This document shows, piece after piece, positions 24,510 to 33,990 of a DNA stretch of 64,000 nucleotides (positions are counted from its first letter, which is position 1; every line of letters starts with the position of its first letter). The position numbers and the translations under genes were made by a program. The notes under the pieces were generated by a model. That model was not told the origin of the DNA. It searched no databases and saw only the letters and a program-made list of their open reading frames with translations. The stretch comes from VFKU01 sp964620045 (GTDB lineage Bacteria; Hydrogenedentota; Hydrogenedentia; Hydrogenedentales; GCA-2746185): NCBI GenBank assembly GCA_964620045.1, contig CAZUJL010000003.1, forward strand, positions 124,001 through 188,000. The letters run 5' to 3'.

Positions 24510-24687
24510 GCGGCTGAGTATATAGAAGCCATCCCCGATCCGTCATCGCGAGGAGGCGGTGTGCGCGCGGTCACTTCAAAGCTGCACCAGATCGTGGACG
24601 ATGAACGATCCAATTCAGCGAGGGCCCGTAAACAAGGCCGCGAACTAGATCGCGTTGGCTAGCGTGCGACTGAATGAGCGTCAGATT

Positions 24688-25200
24688 TCAGTGGTTCCAG
24701 GGCATTCGAGCGAGCACCATGCCCATGCCGCATGTGTCTGTGACCCCGGAGAACACCAAGCCTCCGCCAATGAACGCCGGCAACGTCCAGAACCACGGAT
24801 GGACAAACGCGGCGAGTAATGTTCCCGTGAAAACGAGCGAGCCGGCCGTGATGCGCACCTGGCGTTCAAGCGAGATGGCTTTCTTGCCGCGTTCAGTCGG
24901 CAAGCCGGCAGCGATCCACGCCTCTGTGCCGCCGTCCACAACGAAGAGATTGTCGACATTTTCCGCGGCAAGACGTACGCAGGCCTTTTCCGCGCGAGCA
25001 CCGGTGCGGCACAAGATATAGATGGGGCGTCCCGAGGGGAGCGCGGCCGCTGCGATTGTGTTGAGTGGGACGTTGGTGGCGCCGATGGCGTGCAGGGCAC
25101 GGAATTCCGCCGGAGTACGCACATCAATCAGCAGTGCACCGGAATTGCCGTTGAGGGCATGGTGAGCGTCTGCCGCCGAAATGGTCGTGTGTGTGGCCAT
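24688..25200 (-). CDS. Rhodanese domain protein with C-terminal DUF2892 membrane segment
   Basis: A 170-residue protein starting MATHTTISAADAHHAL; an upstream in-frame ATG adds 13 residues with no match. Residues ~8-105 form a rhodanese domain with the active-site loop ILCRTGARAEKAC (Cys64), typical of sulfurtransferases. Residues ~115-165 contain DUF2892: ERQVRITAGSLVFTGTLLA followed by a second hydrophobic segment and the conserved CGMGMVLARMPWN ending. The combination is common in sulfide- or thiosulfate-related membrane rhodaneses. It stands alone, and no sulfur-oxidation gene is adjacent. Confidence 0.9.
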   Translation of the reverse strand: MATHTTISAADAHHALNGNSGALLIDVRTPAEFRALHAIGATNVPLNTIAAAALPSGRPIYILCRTGARAEKACVRLAAENVDNLFVVDGGTEAWIAAGLPTERGKKAISLERQVRITAGSLVFTGTLLAAFVHPWFWTLPAFIGGGLVFSGVTDTCGMGMVLARMPWNH

Positions 25201-25288
25201 GGGGTCAACCTCCGCGATGCACGGTGTGTGGGATTCCACATAAGAATTTAGAAGTCTGCGGAGAGCAGTAGAAAGAGTATAGACAAAA

Positions 25289-25319
25289 CCGCCTCGCCCG
25301 GAAAATCCGGACGAGGCGG
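25289..25319 (-). terminator. Rho-independent terminator after the DinB gene
   Basis: CCGCCTCG (25289-25296) pairs with CGAGGCGG (25312-25319). An inner CCGGA/TCCGG stem sits around an AAA loop, with one C-A mismatch between the two stems. On the minus strand it is followed by TTTTGTCT. The stop codon of the DinB gene is about 18 nt upstream. Confidence 0.85.
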
Positions 25320-25337
25320 AGCGAGAAGGGGCAAGGA

Positions 25338-25823
25338 TCAGGCCGGCTGCGGTTCCATGTACGGCATGATGGGCACGAGACCCAGCGTGCGGCTGTAGAC
25401 CGTGAGCGCGCCGCGGTGGTGCGCCGTGTGTTCGATGATGCCGGACACGACCGTGTTGCGCGGTTCGCCGATCATCAGCGGGCCGGCCGTCATCGCGGCA
25501 TCGAGATAGGCCTGCGAGTTCGACTGGATGAAGTCGATCAGCCGCGTGAAGGACTTTTCGGCCATGCGCCGTGCCGCCGTGAGCGATTGCACAGCGCGCG
25601 CGTCGCGGTCGTGCTTCTCGAAATCCATGTCGAAGCCGGACGGTTTGGTGGCTCCGTCGAGGAACCAGTCAATGGTCAGTGCCACGTGCGCCACCTGCGC
25701 CGCCACGGAGTACATGTCCGGCGCGGGCATGTGTTCCGAGTGTTCCTCGCGCAGCACACGCGTGCTCCGGTCGAAACATTCCTTGGCGTACTTCACATCG
25801 TTCAGCATGCGTTCCTTGTTCAT
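25338..25823 (-). CDS. DinB family protein
   Basis: A 161-residue four-helix DinB/YfiT-type protein, starting MNKERMLNDVKYAK. The three expected metal-site histidines are visible: AAQVAHVALTIDWFL in helix 2 and EHTAHHRGALTVYSRTLG in helix 4. Such proteins act as metal-dependent, often thiol-linked, transferases or have unknown roles. It lies 92 nt downstream of a WYL-type regulator on the same strand and ends in a strong terminator, so the two probably form one transcription unit. YtxJ elsewhere in the window raises the possibility of a bacillithiol link, since many DinB-fold proteins are bacillithiol transferases; that is inference. Confidence 0.9.
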   Translation of the reverse strand: MNKERMLNDVKYAKECFDRSTRVLREEHSEHMPAPDMYSVAAQVAHVALTIDWFLDGATKPSGFDMDFEKHDRDARAVQSLTAARRMAEKSFTRLIDFIQSNSQAYLDAAMTAGPLMIGEPRNTVVSGIIEHTAHHRGALTVYSRTLGLVPIMPYMEPQPA

Positions 25824-25914
25824 GGCCTGTCTCCCGGTTTGGTTGCTGTGTATCGATGCTGTGTACTCTATCCGGTGCCTACTGACACCCTCTGTCAGCA
25901 GTGTTTTCGCTCGT

Positions 25915-26595
25915 CTACATACCCTCATACTTGTGCAACAAGGCTTCCAGCGAGATTTCTTTCGTGATCTTAAATTTCTTTTTCAACGGCCGGACCTCGG
26001 CCATGCGGTCCAGCCGGAAGTTTCGGAAATCCTTGCGCATCTCGCACCAGGCATCCATCGACCACACCTGCCCCCAGTACGTCACACCCAGCGGCCACAC
26101 GACGCGCTGCGAGCCTTCGCCGTCCGCGCGCACATACGCAAACCCGATTTTGTTCTGGTCCGTGATCGCGCGTCGCACAACACCGAGCATCTGCCGCACC
26201 GCTGGATTGATGTGGAAGCCCGGCACCATCAACGTCGGATCGCTCAGATCGCGCTGCAACTCTTCCGACGCGACCGCCTGTATCTTCTCCAGCACGCGCT
26301 TCGCGCCTTCCTCCAGCGCGGGATCGCCCCACGCGCGCACCATCCGCGCGCCCAGCGCGAGCGCCTTGGCTTCGTCCGGCGTGAACATGAGCGGCGGCAA
26401 CTCCATTCCGCGCCGCAGCACATACCCGATGCCCGCCTCGCCCTCGATTGGCACGCCCGCGAGCACGAGCGACTGCACATCTCTATATATAGTGCGCTCG
26501 GACACGCGCAGCTCGCGCGCGAGGTCCGTCGCGCGCACCACGCGTCCGCGCTTCAGTAGCAGCGCCAGCCGGAACATGCGCTCGGCCTTGTTCAT
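25915..26595 (-). CDS. YafY-type transcriptional regulator (HTH-11 and WYL domains)
   Basis: A 226-residue regulator. The start at 26595 (MNKAERMFRLALLLKRGR) puts the winged helix-turn-helix at residues ~1-60: ATDLARELRVSERTIYRDVQ is the recognition region. LVLAGVPIEGEAGIGYVLRRG follows, as is standard in the YafY family. A WYL ligand-sensing domain occupies ~135-200, with VVWPLGVTYWGQVWSMDAWCE as its core (WYL replaced by TYWGQVW). These proteins sense small ligands or nucleic acids. It is upstream of the DinB gene and divergent from the ABC exporter gene across about 100 bp, so it could control either side. Confidence 0.93.
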   Translation of the reverse strand: MNKAERMFRLALLLKRGRVVRATDLARELRVSERTIYRDVQSLVLAGVPIEGEAGIGYVLRRGMELPPLMFTPDEAKALALGARMVRAWGDPALEEGAKRVLEKIQAVASEELQRDLSDPTLMVPGFHINPAVRQMLGVVRRAITDQNKIGFAYVRADGEGSQRVVWPLGVTYWGQVWSMDAWCEMRKDFRNFRLDRMAEVRPLKKKFKITKEISLEALLHKYEGM

Positions 26596-26698
26596 ATTGG
26601 AATGCTCCGCATCGCTCCATCCAAGCATGCCCCGCCGCTTAGGTCAAGGTGCGGGCGTATGGTAGAGTGGGCGTCCTTTGCGCGCGCAGGGCGGGGCC

Positions 26699-28519
26699 AT
26701 GGCCGACGACGCCAAAAAGAAAAAGAAGAAGATCAACTATTCCGAAGCGTGGATCGAGGCGCGGGACATTGTCTGGCGCAATCGCCACCGCCTCGCGCTC
26801 GGCATCGGCCTTATGCTCATCAGCCGCGCAGCCGGATTCGTCCTTCCGCTGTCGCTGAAGCCCGTCGTCGACGGTGTTTTCCTGCAAAAGGATATGTCTA
26901 TCCTTCCGTGGGTGGTCACCGCCGTCGCCATTGCCACGGTCGTGCAGGCGATCACCGCGTTTGCGCTTTCCCAAGTGCTCGGTGTGGCGGCACAACGCGC
27001 GATCATGGAGTTGCGCAAGGAAGTGCAATACCACGTCACGCGCCTGCCGACGAGCTATTTCGACTCCACCAAGTCCGGCGTGCTGATTTCCCGCGTGATG
27101 ACGGACCCCGAAGGCGTCCGCAATCTCGTCGGCACGGGTTTGTCGCAATTGGCGGGCGGTCTGCTCACGGCCGTCGCCGGATTGATCTACCTCTTCTGGA
27201 AAAACTGGCACATCACCGCGATCATCCTGCTCATTCTCGCGCTCTTCGGCGGTGTGATGGCCTATGCTTTTGCAAGGTTGCGCCCGTTGTTTCGTATCCG
27301 CGGCGAGATTAACGCGCAAGTCACGGGTCGCCTGACCGAAACGCTCGGCGGCATCCGCGTGGTGAAGGCCTACACGGCCGAGCGCCGCGAAGACATCGTC
27401 TTCGCGCACGGCATCCACAAGTTCTTCCGCAACGTCGCGCAATCGATGACGGGTGTCTCCGCCGTCGGTTCCTTCGCCACGGTCGTCATCAGTGCCGCCG
27501 GCATCACGGTGATGATCCTCGGCAGCCGTGCTGTGAATTCCGGTGAAATGACCCTGGGCGATCTCGTGGCCTATATCGGCATCACGGCCATCGTCACCGG
27601 TCCGCTCATCAACATCGCCAACATCGGCACGCAGATCACCGACGCCTTCGCGGGTCTCGATCGCATTCGCGAAATCCGCCGCATGGCGACGGAAACCGCC
27701 GGCGACGAGACACGCCAGCCGCTCGGCACCATCCGCGGCGACTTCGAGTTCCAAAATGTCAGCTTCGAATACAATCCCGGTCTGCCGGTGCTGAAGAATG
27801 TGTCGTTTTCCGCGGCCGCCGGCAGCACGACCGCGCTGGTCGGCCCCAGCGGCTCGGGCAAGAGCACGCTCATCGGCATCATCATGGCTTTCCACTATCC
27901 GACCAGCGGGCGCGTGCTGGTGGATGGACAGGACCTCTCGCAGGTGCGCATGCACGACTACCGCGGGCAGCTCGGCGTCGTCATGCAGGACAACTTCCTC
28001 TTCGAAGGCACGATCACCGAGAACATCCGCTATTCCAAGCCGCACGCGACGATGGACGAGGTGCGCTATGCCGGTCGCATCGCGCACTGCGAAGAGTTCG
28101 TGAACGGGTTCGAGAAGGGCTACGAAACCATCGTCGGCGAGCGCGGCGTAAAGCTCTCCGGTGGGCAGCGCCAGCGCGTGGCGATCGCGCGCGCGATTCT
28201 CGCCGACCCACGTATCCTGATTCTCGACGAAGCGACGGCCAGCCTCGACAGCGAGAGCGAGGAAAAAATTCAGGATGGTCTCCGCGCGCTGCGCGACGGC
28301 CGCACGTCATTTGTGATTGCGCACCGGCTTTCGACGATTATTTCTTCCGACCAAATCCTCGTGCTCGACAAGGGCGAAATCGTCGAGCGCGGCACGCACC
28401 AGGAACTGATCGCGTTGAGCGGCCGTTACAAGCAGCTTTACGACAAACAGTATCGTTTTGAAATGAACCGGTTCATTAATCCCGGTGAAGAGCTCTCCGC
28501 GCAGACCGACGCCGTCTGA
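26699..28519 (+). CDS. ABC exporter, fused membrane and ATPase domains (MsbA type)
   Basis: A 606-residue half-transporter that would act as a homodimer. The ATG at 26699 follows ggcgggg. A lysine-rich N-terminus (DDAKKKKKK) precedes six transmembrane helices over residues ~25-310. The ATPase has Walker A GPSGSGKST near residue 380, Q-loop VMQDNFLFEGTI, signature KLSGGQRQRVAIARA, Walker B ILILDEATASLD and the H-loop VIAHRLSTI. It belongs to the lipid/multidrug exporter group that includes MsbA. No lipopolysaccharide genes flank it, so lipid A export is only a possibility. The lhr gene starts 31 nt downstream. Confidence 0.95.
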   Translation: MADDAKKKKKKINYSEAWIEARDIVWRNRHRLALGIGLMLISRAAGFVLPLSLKPVVDGVFLQKDMSILPWVVTAVAIATVVQAITAFALSQVLGVAAQRAIMELRKEVQYHVTRLPTSYFDSTKSGVLISRVMTDPEGVRNLVGTGLSQLAGGLLTAVAGLIYLFWKNWHITAIILLILALFGGVMAYAFARLRPLFRIRGEINAQVTGRLTETLGGIRVVKAYTAERREDIVFAHGIHKFFRNVAQSMTGVSAVGSFATVVISAAGITVMILGSRAVNSGEMTLGDLVAYIGITAIVTGPLINIANIGTQITDAFAGLDRIREIRRMATETAGDETRQPLGTIRGDFEFQNVSFEYNPGLPVLKNVSFSAAAGSTTALVGPSGSGKSTLIGIIMAFHYPTSGRVLVDGQDLSQVRMHDYRGQLGVVMQDNFLFEGTITENIRYSKPHATMDEVRYAGRIAHCEEFVNGFEKGYETIVGERGVKLSGGQRQRVAIARAILADPRILILDEATASLDSESEEKIQDGLRALRDGRTSFVIAHRLSTIISSDQILVLDKGEIVERGTHQELIALSGRYKQLYDKQYRFEMNRFINPGEELSAQTDAV

Positions 28520-28550
28520 ACTGAAACGCGTCATCTGCCATACTTGAAGC

Positions 28551-31500
28551 ATGGCTGCCCCCGATCCCAGCGCGCTCGCGGTGTTTCATCCGCTGATTCG
28601 CCGCTGGTTCGAAGCCGAAATCGGCGCTCCCACGGACATACAGCACTCCGCGTGGACCGCCATCGCGCGCGGCGAACATTGCCTCATCACCGCGCCAACC
28701 GGCAGCGGCAAGACGCTCTCCGCATTCCTCTGGGCGCTCGACCGACTGATTAGCGGCGCCTGGCCCGCGGACGGATTGCGCGTCATATACGTTTCGCCGC
28801 TCAAGGCGCTGAACAACGATATCCAGCGGAATCTGCTGCGCCCGCTCGAAGCGCTGCAGCGTGTGTTTCACGACGCGGAGACGCCGTTCCCCGAAATCCG
28901 CGTGCTCACGCGCAGCGGCGACACACCGCAGCGTGAGCGCCAGGCGATGGCGCGGCGCCCGCCCGAGATCCTTGTCACCACGCCCGAGAGCCTGAACCTC
29001 TTGCTGAGTTCGCCGAAGGCGCGCGGCATCCTCACGGGCGTGCGCACGGTGATCCTGGATGAAATCCACGCGGTCGCCGGCACGAAGCGCGGCACGCACC
29101 TCATTACGGCGGTCGATAGGCTTGTACCGCTCGCAGGCGAATTCCAGCGCATCGCTCTGTCTGCCACGGTCCGCCCACTCGAAGCGGTTGCGGAGTTCGT
29201 GGGCGGCTACACACTCCAGACGGCCAACGGCGAAGCGGAATACAAAGCGCGCCCGGTATCCATCTTGCGATCGGCGTCCACGAAGCGCTACGACGCTGAA
29301 GTCTGTTTCCCGCACGACACCTTGTACGAGCCGGATGGCGGCCCGCGGTGGGAGGCGCTCGCCGCCGCGCTCAAGCAAGTCATCGCGCGCAATCGCTCGA
29401 CGCTGATCTTCGCCATCAGCCGGCGCATGTGCGAACGGCTCACGTTGTACCTGAACGAAGGCGAAGACAACCTGATCGCCTATGCGCACCACGGCTCGCT
29501 CTCGCTCGAAATTCGCCGGTTGGTCGAGCAAAAGCTGAAGGACGGCGCGCTATCCGCAATCGTGGCGACCAATTCCCTCGAACTGGGTATCGATGTCGGC
29601 ACGCTCGATGAAGTCATCCTGGTTCAGGCGCCGCTATCGGTGGCCGGTGCCGTGCAACGTGTCGGCCGCGCGGGGCACCAGGTCGGCGCGATCAGCCGCG
29701 CCGCGCTGTATCCAATCCACGCGCACGATCTCATTGAACTGAGCGCCATGGCGCTCGCGATTCGCACGCAGGACATCGAGGAAATCCGCACCGTGCCTGC
29801 ACCGCTCGATGTGCTCGCGCAGGTGCTCGTGTCGATGACGGGCGTGGAAACGTGGAACCTGGACGAACTGTACAACGTCGTTCGCAGCAGCACGCCGTAT
29901 CGCCATCTTCCGCGCGCGTCGTTCGATCGCGTCGTACAAATGCTCGCCGGGCGTTATGCCGGCTCGCGCATCCGTGCGCTGCAATCTGTCGTCTCGCTCG
30001 ATGCCGTGGACAACACCGTGCGGGGGCAGGCTGCGGGCCTGCAGGTGTTGTATCGATCTGGCGGCACGATTCCCGATCGCGGCTATTTCAATCTACGGCG
30101 TCAGGACACCAAAGCCCGGATTGGCGAACTCGACGAAGAGTTCGTGTGGGAGCGCTCGCTCGGCGACACCTTTATCTTCGGCACGCAGGCGTGGTCCGTG
30201 CGCCAAATCACGCACAACGACGTACTCGTGCTTCCCGGCAACCCAAACCGCAGCATGCCGCCGTTCTGGAAAGGCGAAGGCATCCCGCGCTCGGATCATT
30301 TCTCGAATCGCATCGGTGAATTTCTCGAAGAGGCCGATCGCCGGTTGGAGGATCCGGCCTGGCGCGCGGAACTGATCCGCGACGTGCCGATGAACGACAG
30401 CGGCGCGAACGCGCTGATCGAATATCTCCGCCAGCAGCGCGCCGCTTCGGGCAGTCCGCTGCCGCACCGGCACCACGTGCTGATTGAGCGGTGCATGGAC
30501 TATCGCCGCGGCGTCGAGCATCCGCAGCTCATTCTGCACACGCTCTGGGGCGTGCCGGTAAATCGCCCGCTGACCATTGCGCTCGCGCAGGCGCTGACCG
30601 ATCGCTACGGAGGCCATCCGGAAGTCTTTTGCGACAACAATGCCATCGTAATGCCGCTGTACGACGGCATGCCCGATCCTTTTGATCTGGTCACGCCGGA
30701 TAACGTGGAGTCGCTGCTGCGTGTGCGTCTGGAGCAGACCGGATTCTTCGGTGCGCGCTTCCGCGAGAATGCCGCGCGCGCGTTGCTGTTGCCGCGCGAC
30801 GCGTTCGGTCAGCGCATGCCGCTCTGGATGACGCGCGTGCGCTCGAAGAAGTTGCTCGATGCCATCGCGCAATATCCGGATTTTCCAATCCTCGCCGAAA
30901 CTTGGCGCACATGTCTGCAGGATGAATTCGCGCTCGATCGGCTTAAGACGTTGCTGCAGGAAATCCGCAACGGCGTGACTCGTGTGACCCACGCCGAAAC
31001 GACAATGCCCTCGCCGTTCAGCAAATCAGTGATGTGGCAACAAACAAATTCATTCATGTACCGCGACGATCAACCCGAAGCGCCGGTGCATTCGCGGCTC
31101 AGCGACGATGTGCTCGCGGAAGTCGTCCATTCGGCGGATCTGCGGCCGCAAATTGATCCGGCGCTGGCGGAGTCATTTGAGCAGAAACTGCAGCGCATCT
31201 ATCCAGGATATGCGCCGACAACGCCAGGCGAAATGCTCGATTGGGTAAAAGAGCGCCAATTTCTGCCGTGGCCGGAGTGGGAGGTACTGCTCCGCGCCAT
31301 AACGCGCGACGCCGAAGTCCCCGCCGCGGAAATCGTCAATGGCTCGGCCGCGAAACTGCTGCTGATTCTCGATCAGCATGAGCAGATCTTGGGCGTCGGT
31401 GCGATGGAATTCGGCGCGCGATTGCGTGCATTTTTCGGCGACCATGTTGTATTCCGGAATTTTGAGACGCGTGCCGACGTCGATGCGGCCTCGCCGGAAT

Positions 31501-32969
31501 CGCCCGATCTGACGTTTGCTGAATGGCTAGCCGAATGGTTGCGATTCTATGGGCCGGCGAGCGAAGCGCAACTCGCCGTATCGGTGCCTGTACCGGCCGA
31601 AATGCTGACGCAAGCATTGACGGAGCTGGTGGATTCAAAAGCCGTTGTTGCCGGACAACTGCTGCGCGGCGGTGGCGCGGTGGAGTTTTGCGATACCGAG
31701 AATTTCGAATCACTGCTGCGCATTGCGCGATCAGCCGCCCGGCCCGCGCATGCACCCTTGCCGGCCGCGAAGTTGCCGTTGTTTTTGGCCACGTGGCAGG
31801 GCATCGCGCGGGCGACCGGCGAGTCGAGCGACGCGCCACGCGCCGCGGAAACGCTGTTCGGCTTTCCGGCGCCGGTGGAATTATTCGAATCGGACTACCT
31901 CGCCGCGCGTATTCCAGACTACAAGCCGGCAGTGTTGGACGAGTGGATCACGGCGAGCGGGCTTCTGTGGGTGGGTGCCGCGGATCGCCGGGTGTTTCTC
32001 GCGCCGCGCGGCACGCTGGACCTGTTTGGTGTGTACGTTGATAGAGCGGGCGACCAACGCGCATCCTTGTTGCCCGGCCGGGTCGGCCGATACACCTTCG
32101 GCGAATTAATGGACCACGCGGGCGTAGGATCGGGCGAATTGACGCAGCGCCTTTGGGAAGACGTGTGGCGTGGCAACGTGACCAGCGATTCCTTCGCTCC
32201 GGTGCGCGTGGGCATTCGCACGCGGTTCCGCGCGCGCACGGTTGATGCGCCTCTGCAACGAGGCCGTCGCAGTGCTTTCCGCGCATGGAAGGCGACGCGT
32301 TCTTTCGATGGCAATTGGTTCGCCGTGCCGCGCGCACCGGCACCCACTGATGCGCTGGAGGCCGCCGAGTTGGAATCGGAGCGCGCGCGTCTGCTGCTGG
32401 ATCGATATGGGATCGTGTTCCGCGAATTGCTGGAGCGCGAGCTTGCGCCGCTGCAGTGGGCGTCCGTGTTTCGTGCGTTTCGGCGACTGGAATTGGCAGG
32501 GGAGTGTGTCGCGGGATCGTTCTTCGACGGCATTGCGGGCGTGCAATTCGCGTCGCCGGCTGCGGTGCAGCGTATGCACACGGTGCTTCCGGACGAAGCC
32601 GTGTATTGGATCAACGCGACCGATCCAATCTCGCCATGTGGGCTTCGGATCGAGCGAATGGGGGAGGAGTTGCCCGCGCGGCTGAAAACGACGCGACTGA
32701 TTTATCGCGGCAGCAAACTCGCGATTGTGGTGCGGAAGTCGGGAAAAGAACTGGATATGCACTATGATCCAAATGACCCTGCGCTTACCGAGTGTTTGGA
32801 GGCCCTTCGCATTGTTCTGCATCGTGATTCCACGCATCGTTCCGGCGTCGGCGTGGATGCCATCAACAGCGTCGCATCGCTCAAAAGCGAATATCTCGAC
32901 GCGCTGCGTGTATATTTTTCAGTGATCGGCGACGCGCGGCGAATCACGCTCTACCCAAAACGCGCCTAA
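28551..32969 (+). CDS. lhr: Large helicase-related protein Lhr
   Basis: A 1472-residue SF2 helicase, close to the length of E. coli Lhr, so the long form including the C-terminal extension. Helicase motifs in order: LITAPTGSGKT (motif I, residues 45-55), ILDEIHAVAGTKRG (motif II, DEIH, near 170), IALSATVRPLEAV (III), ATNSLELGIDVG (V) and VQRVGRAGHQVG (VI). The Lhr-core winged-helix and domain-4 regions follow to ~residue 850. The remaining ~600 residues include the Lhr C-terminal domain, which in E. coli has uracil-DNA glycosylase activity. It should unwind DNA or RNA:DNA hybrids in repair. The ABC exporter gene is 31 nt upstream, probably by chance co-transcription. Confidence 0.95.
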   Translation: MAAPDPSALAVFHPLIRRWFEAEIGAPTDIQHSAWTAIARGEHCLITAPTGSGKTLSAFLWALDRLISGAWPADGLRVIYVSPLKALNNDIQRNLLRPLEALQRVFHDAETPFPEIRVLTRSGDTPQRERQAMARRPPEILVTTPESLNLLLSSPKARGILTGVRTVILDEIHAVAGTKRGTHLITAVDRLVPLAGEFQRIALSATVRPLEAVAEFVGGYTLQTANGEAEYKARPVSILRSASTKRYDAEVCFPHDTLYEPDGGPRWEALAAALKQVIARNRSTLIFAISRRMCERLTLYLNEGEDNLIAYAHHGSLSLEIRRLVEQKLKDGALSAIVATNSLELGIDVGTLDEVILVQAPLSVAGAVQRVGRAGHQVGAISRAALYPIHAHDLIELSAMALAIRTQDIEEIRTVPAPLDVLAQVLVSMTGVETWNLDELYNVVRSSTPYRHLPRASFDRVVQMLAGRYAGSRIRALQSVVSLDAVDNTVRGQAAGLQVLYRSGGTIPDRGYFNLRRQDTKARIGELDEEFVWERSLGDTFIFGTQAWSVRQITHNDVLVLPGNPNRSMPPFWKGEGIPRSDHFSNRIGEFLEEADRRLEDPAWRAELIRDVPMNDSGANALIEYLRQQRAASGSPLPHRHHVLIERCMDYRRGVEHPQLILHTLWGVPVNRPLTIALAQALTDRYGGHPEVFCDNNAIVMPLYDGMPDPFDLVTPDNVESLLRVRLEQTGFFGARFRENAARALLLPRDAFGQRMPLWMTRVRSKKLLDAIAQYPDFPILAETWRTCLQDEFALDRLKTLLQEIRNGVTRVTHAETTMPSPFSKSVMWQQTNSFMYRDDQPEAPVHSRLSDDVLAEVVHSADLRPQIDPALAESFEQKLQRIYPGYAPTTPGEMLDWVKERQFLPWPEWEVLLRAITRDAEVPAAEIVNGSAAKLLLILDQHEQILGVGAMEFGARLRAFFGDHVVFRNFETRADVDAASPESPDLTFAEWLAEWLRFYGPASEAQLAVSVPVPAEMLTQALTELVDSKAVVAGQLLRGGGAVEFCDTENFESLLRIARSAARPAHAPLPAAKLPLFLATWQGIARATGESSDAPRAAETLFGFPAPVELFESDYLAARIPDYKPAVLDEWITASGLLWVGAADRRVFLAPRGTLDLFGVYVDRAGDQRASLLPGRVGRYTFGELMDHAGVGSGELTQRLWEDVWRGNVTSDSFAPVRVGIRTRFRARTVDAPLQRGRRSAFRAWKATRSFDGNWFAVPRAPAPTDALEAAELESERARLLLDRYGIVFRELLERELAPLQWASVFRAFRRLELAGECVAGSFFDGIAGVQFASPAAVQRMHTVLPDEAVYWINATDPISPCGLRIERMGEELPARLKTTRLIYRGSKLAIVVRKSGKELDMHYDPNDPALTECLEALRIVLHRDSTHRSGVGVDAINSVASLKSEYLDALRVYFSVIGDARRITLYPKRA

Positions 32970-33083
32970 TCGGGAATAATGGCGTTTGAGCTACTGTTTT
33001 TTTCGCAGCAGTGCCGTACCATGAATTGAAGTATGTGCGTCAATCGGCGCAGTCCAGGCCACTACATTGAAGGAAGCAAAATC

Positions 33084-33983
33084 ATGTTCAAGAAAATTCT
33101 CGTGCCGACGGACTTCTCCGCATTCAGCGAAGACGCACTCCGGTACGCCGCGGCGCTCGCCAAAATCTCCGGCGGCTCGATTGAATGTGTGCACGTCATC
33201 GACATGACATTCCTGTCCGCCGACATGCCCAGCGGTGTCTATTCTTCCGTCACCGATATCAAAGGCACGCTTAAATCCCTGCGCACGCGTTCACGAAAAG
33301 AACTGGAATTTTTCGTGGAGAAGGAGCACGTGCAGGGCATCGATGTGAAGGCGCACCTGCGCGAAGGCATCGCGGCCGACGAGATTGTGAAGCTCTCCAA
33401 TGAAATCCACGCTGACCTGATTGTTATTCCCACGCACGGCCGCTCCGGCCTCGACAAGATGGTCTTCGGCAGCACCTGCGAGCGTGTATTGCGCACGGCG
33501 GCCCTGCCCGTGCTCGCGCTCAAGCCGGAAGGCCCCGGTGTGGGGAGGGACGGCAGCCTCACCGTCAAACGTATTCTATGTCCGATCGATTTCTCGTCGT
33601 TCTCGGAAAGTTCGCTGCCGCTCGCGCGCACGTTTGCCAAGCATTTCGGGGCGACGATTGTACTCGCGCACATTGTCGATACGCGTTTCGATTACCCGGA
33701 GTGGGCGGCTGAAGTGGCGCTGAACAACAGCCCCGCGCTGTTGAAAGCCGCGAAGGAACACGTCGACCGCGTAGCGGCCGGCATGTCCGACGTGAAAGCC
33801 GAAGTGTACGTGGGCAGCGGCGCGCCCGCGCGGATGTTGGTCGATCTCACAGGCAAAGCCGACCTGGTGATTATGCCCACGCACGCGCGCAAGGGTATCG
33901 CGCATTTGTTGCTCGGCAGCGTGACCGAGCGCGTCACGCGCGGATCACACTGCCCCGTGCTTACAGTTCGGCCGAAGGCCTGA
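33084..33983 (+). CDS. Universal stress protein with two tandem Usp domains
   Basis: A 299-residue tandem UspA protein. The ATG follows aaggaagc. Each domain starts with the same strand and loop: KKILVPTDFSAFSEDALRYA near residue 3 and KRILCPIDFSSFSESSLPLA near 155. Each ends with the nucleotide-loop region: VIPTHGRSGLDKMVFGST, and VIMPTHARKGIAHLLLGSV with VLTVRP at the end. The first domain fits the ATP-binding type well; in the second the loop glycine is alanine (THARKG), so binding may differ. Cytoplasmic stress or redox responses are the usual role. It converges on the MFE-2-like gene with only 7 nt between. Confidence 0.93.
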   Translation: MFKKILVPTDFSAFSEDALRYAAALAKISGGSIECVHVIDMTFLSADMPSGVYSSVTDIKGTLKSLRTRSRKELEFFVEKEHVQGIDVKAHLREGIAADEIVKLSNEIHADLIVIPTHGRSGLDKMVFGSTCERVLRTAALPVLALKPEGPGVGRDGSLTVKRILCPIDFSSFSESSLPLARTFAKHFGATIVLAHIVDTRFDYPEWAAEVALNNSPALLKAAKEHVDRVAAGMSDVKAEVYVGSGAPARMLVDLTGKADLVIMPTHARKGIAHLLLGSVTERVTRGSHCPVLTVRPKA

Positions 33984-33990
33984 GTGCGCT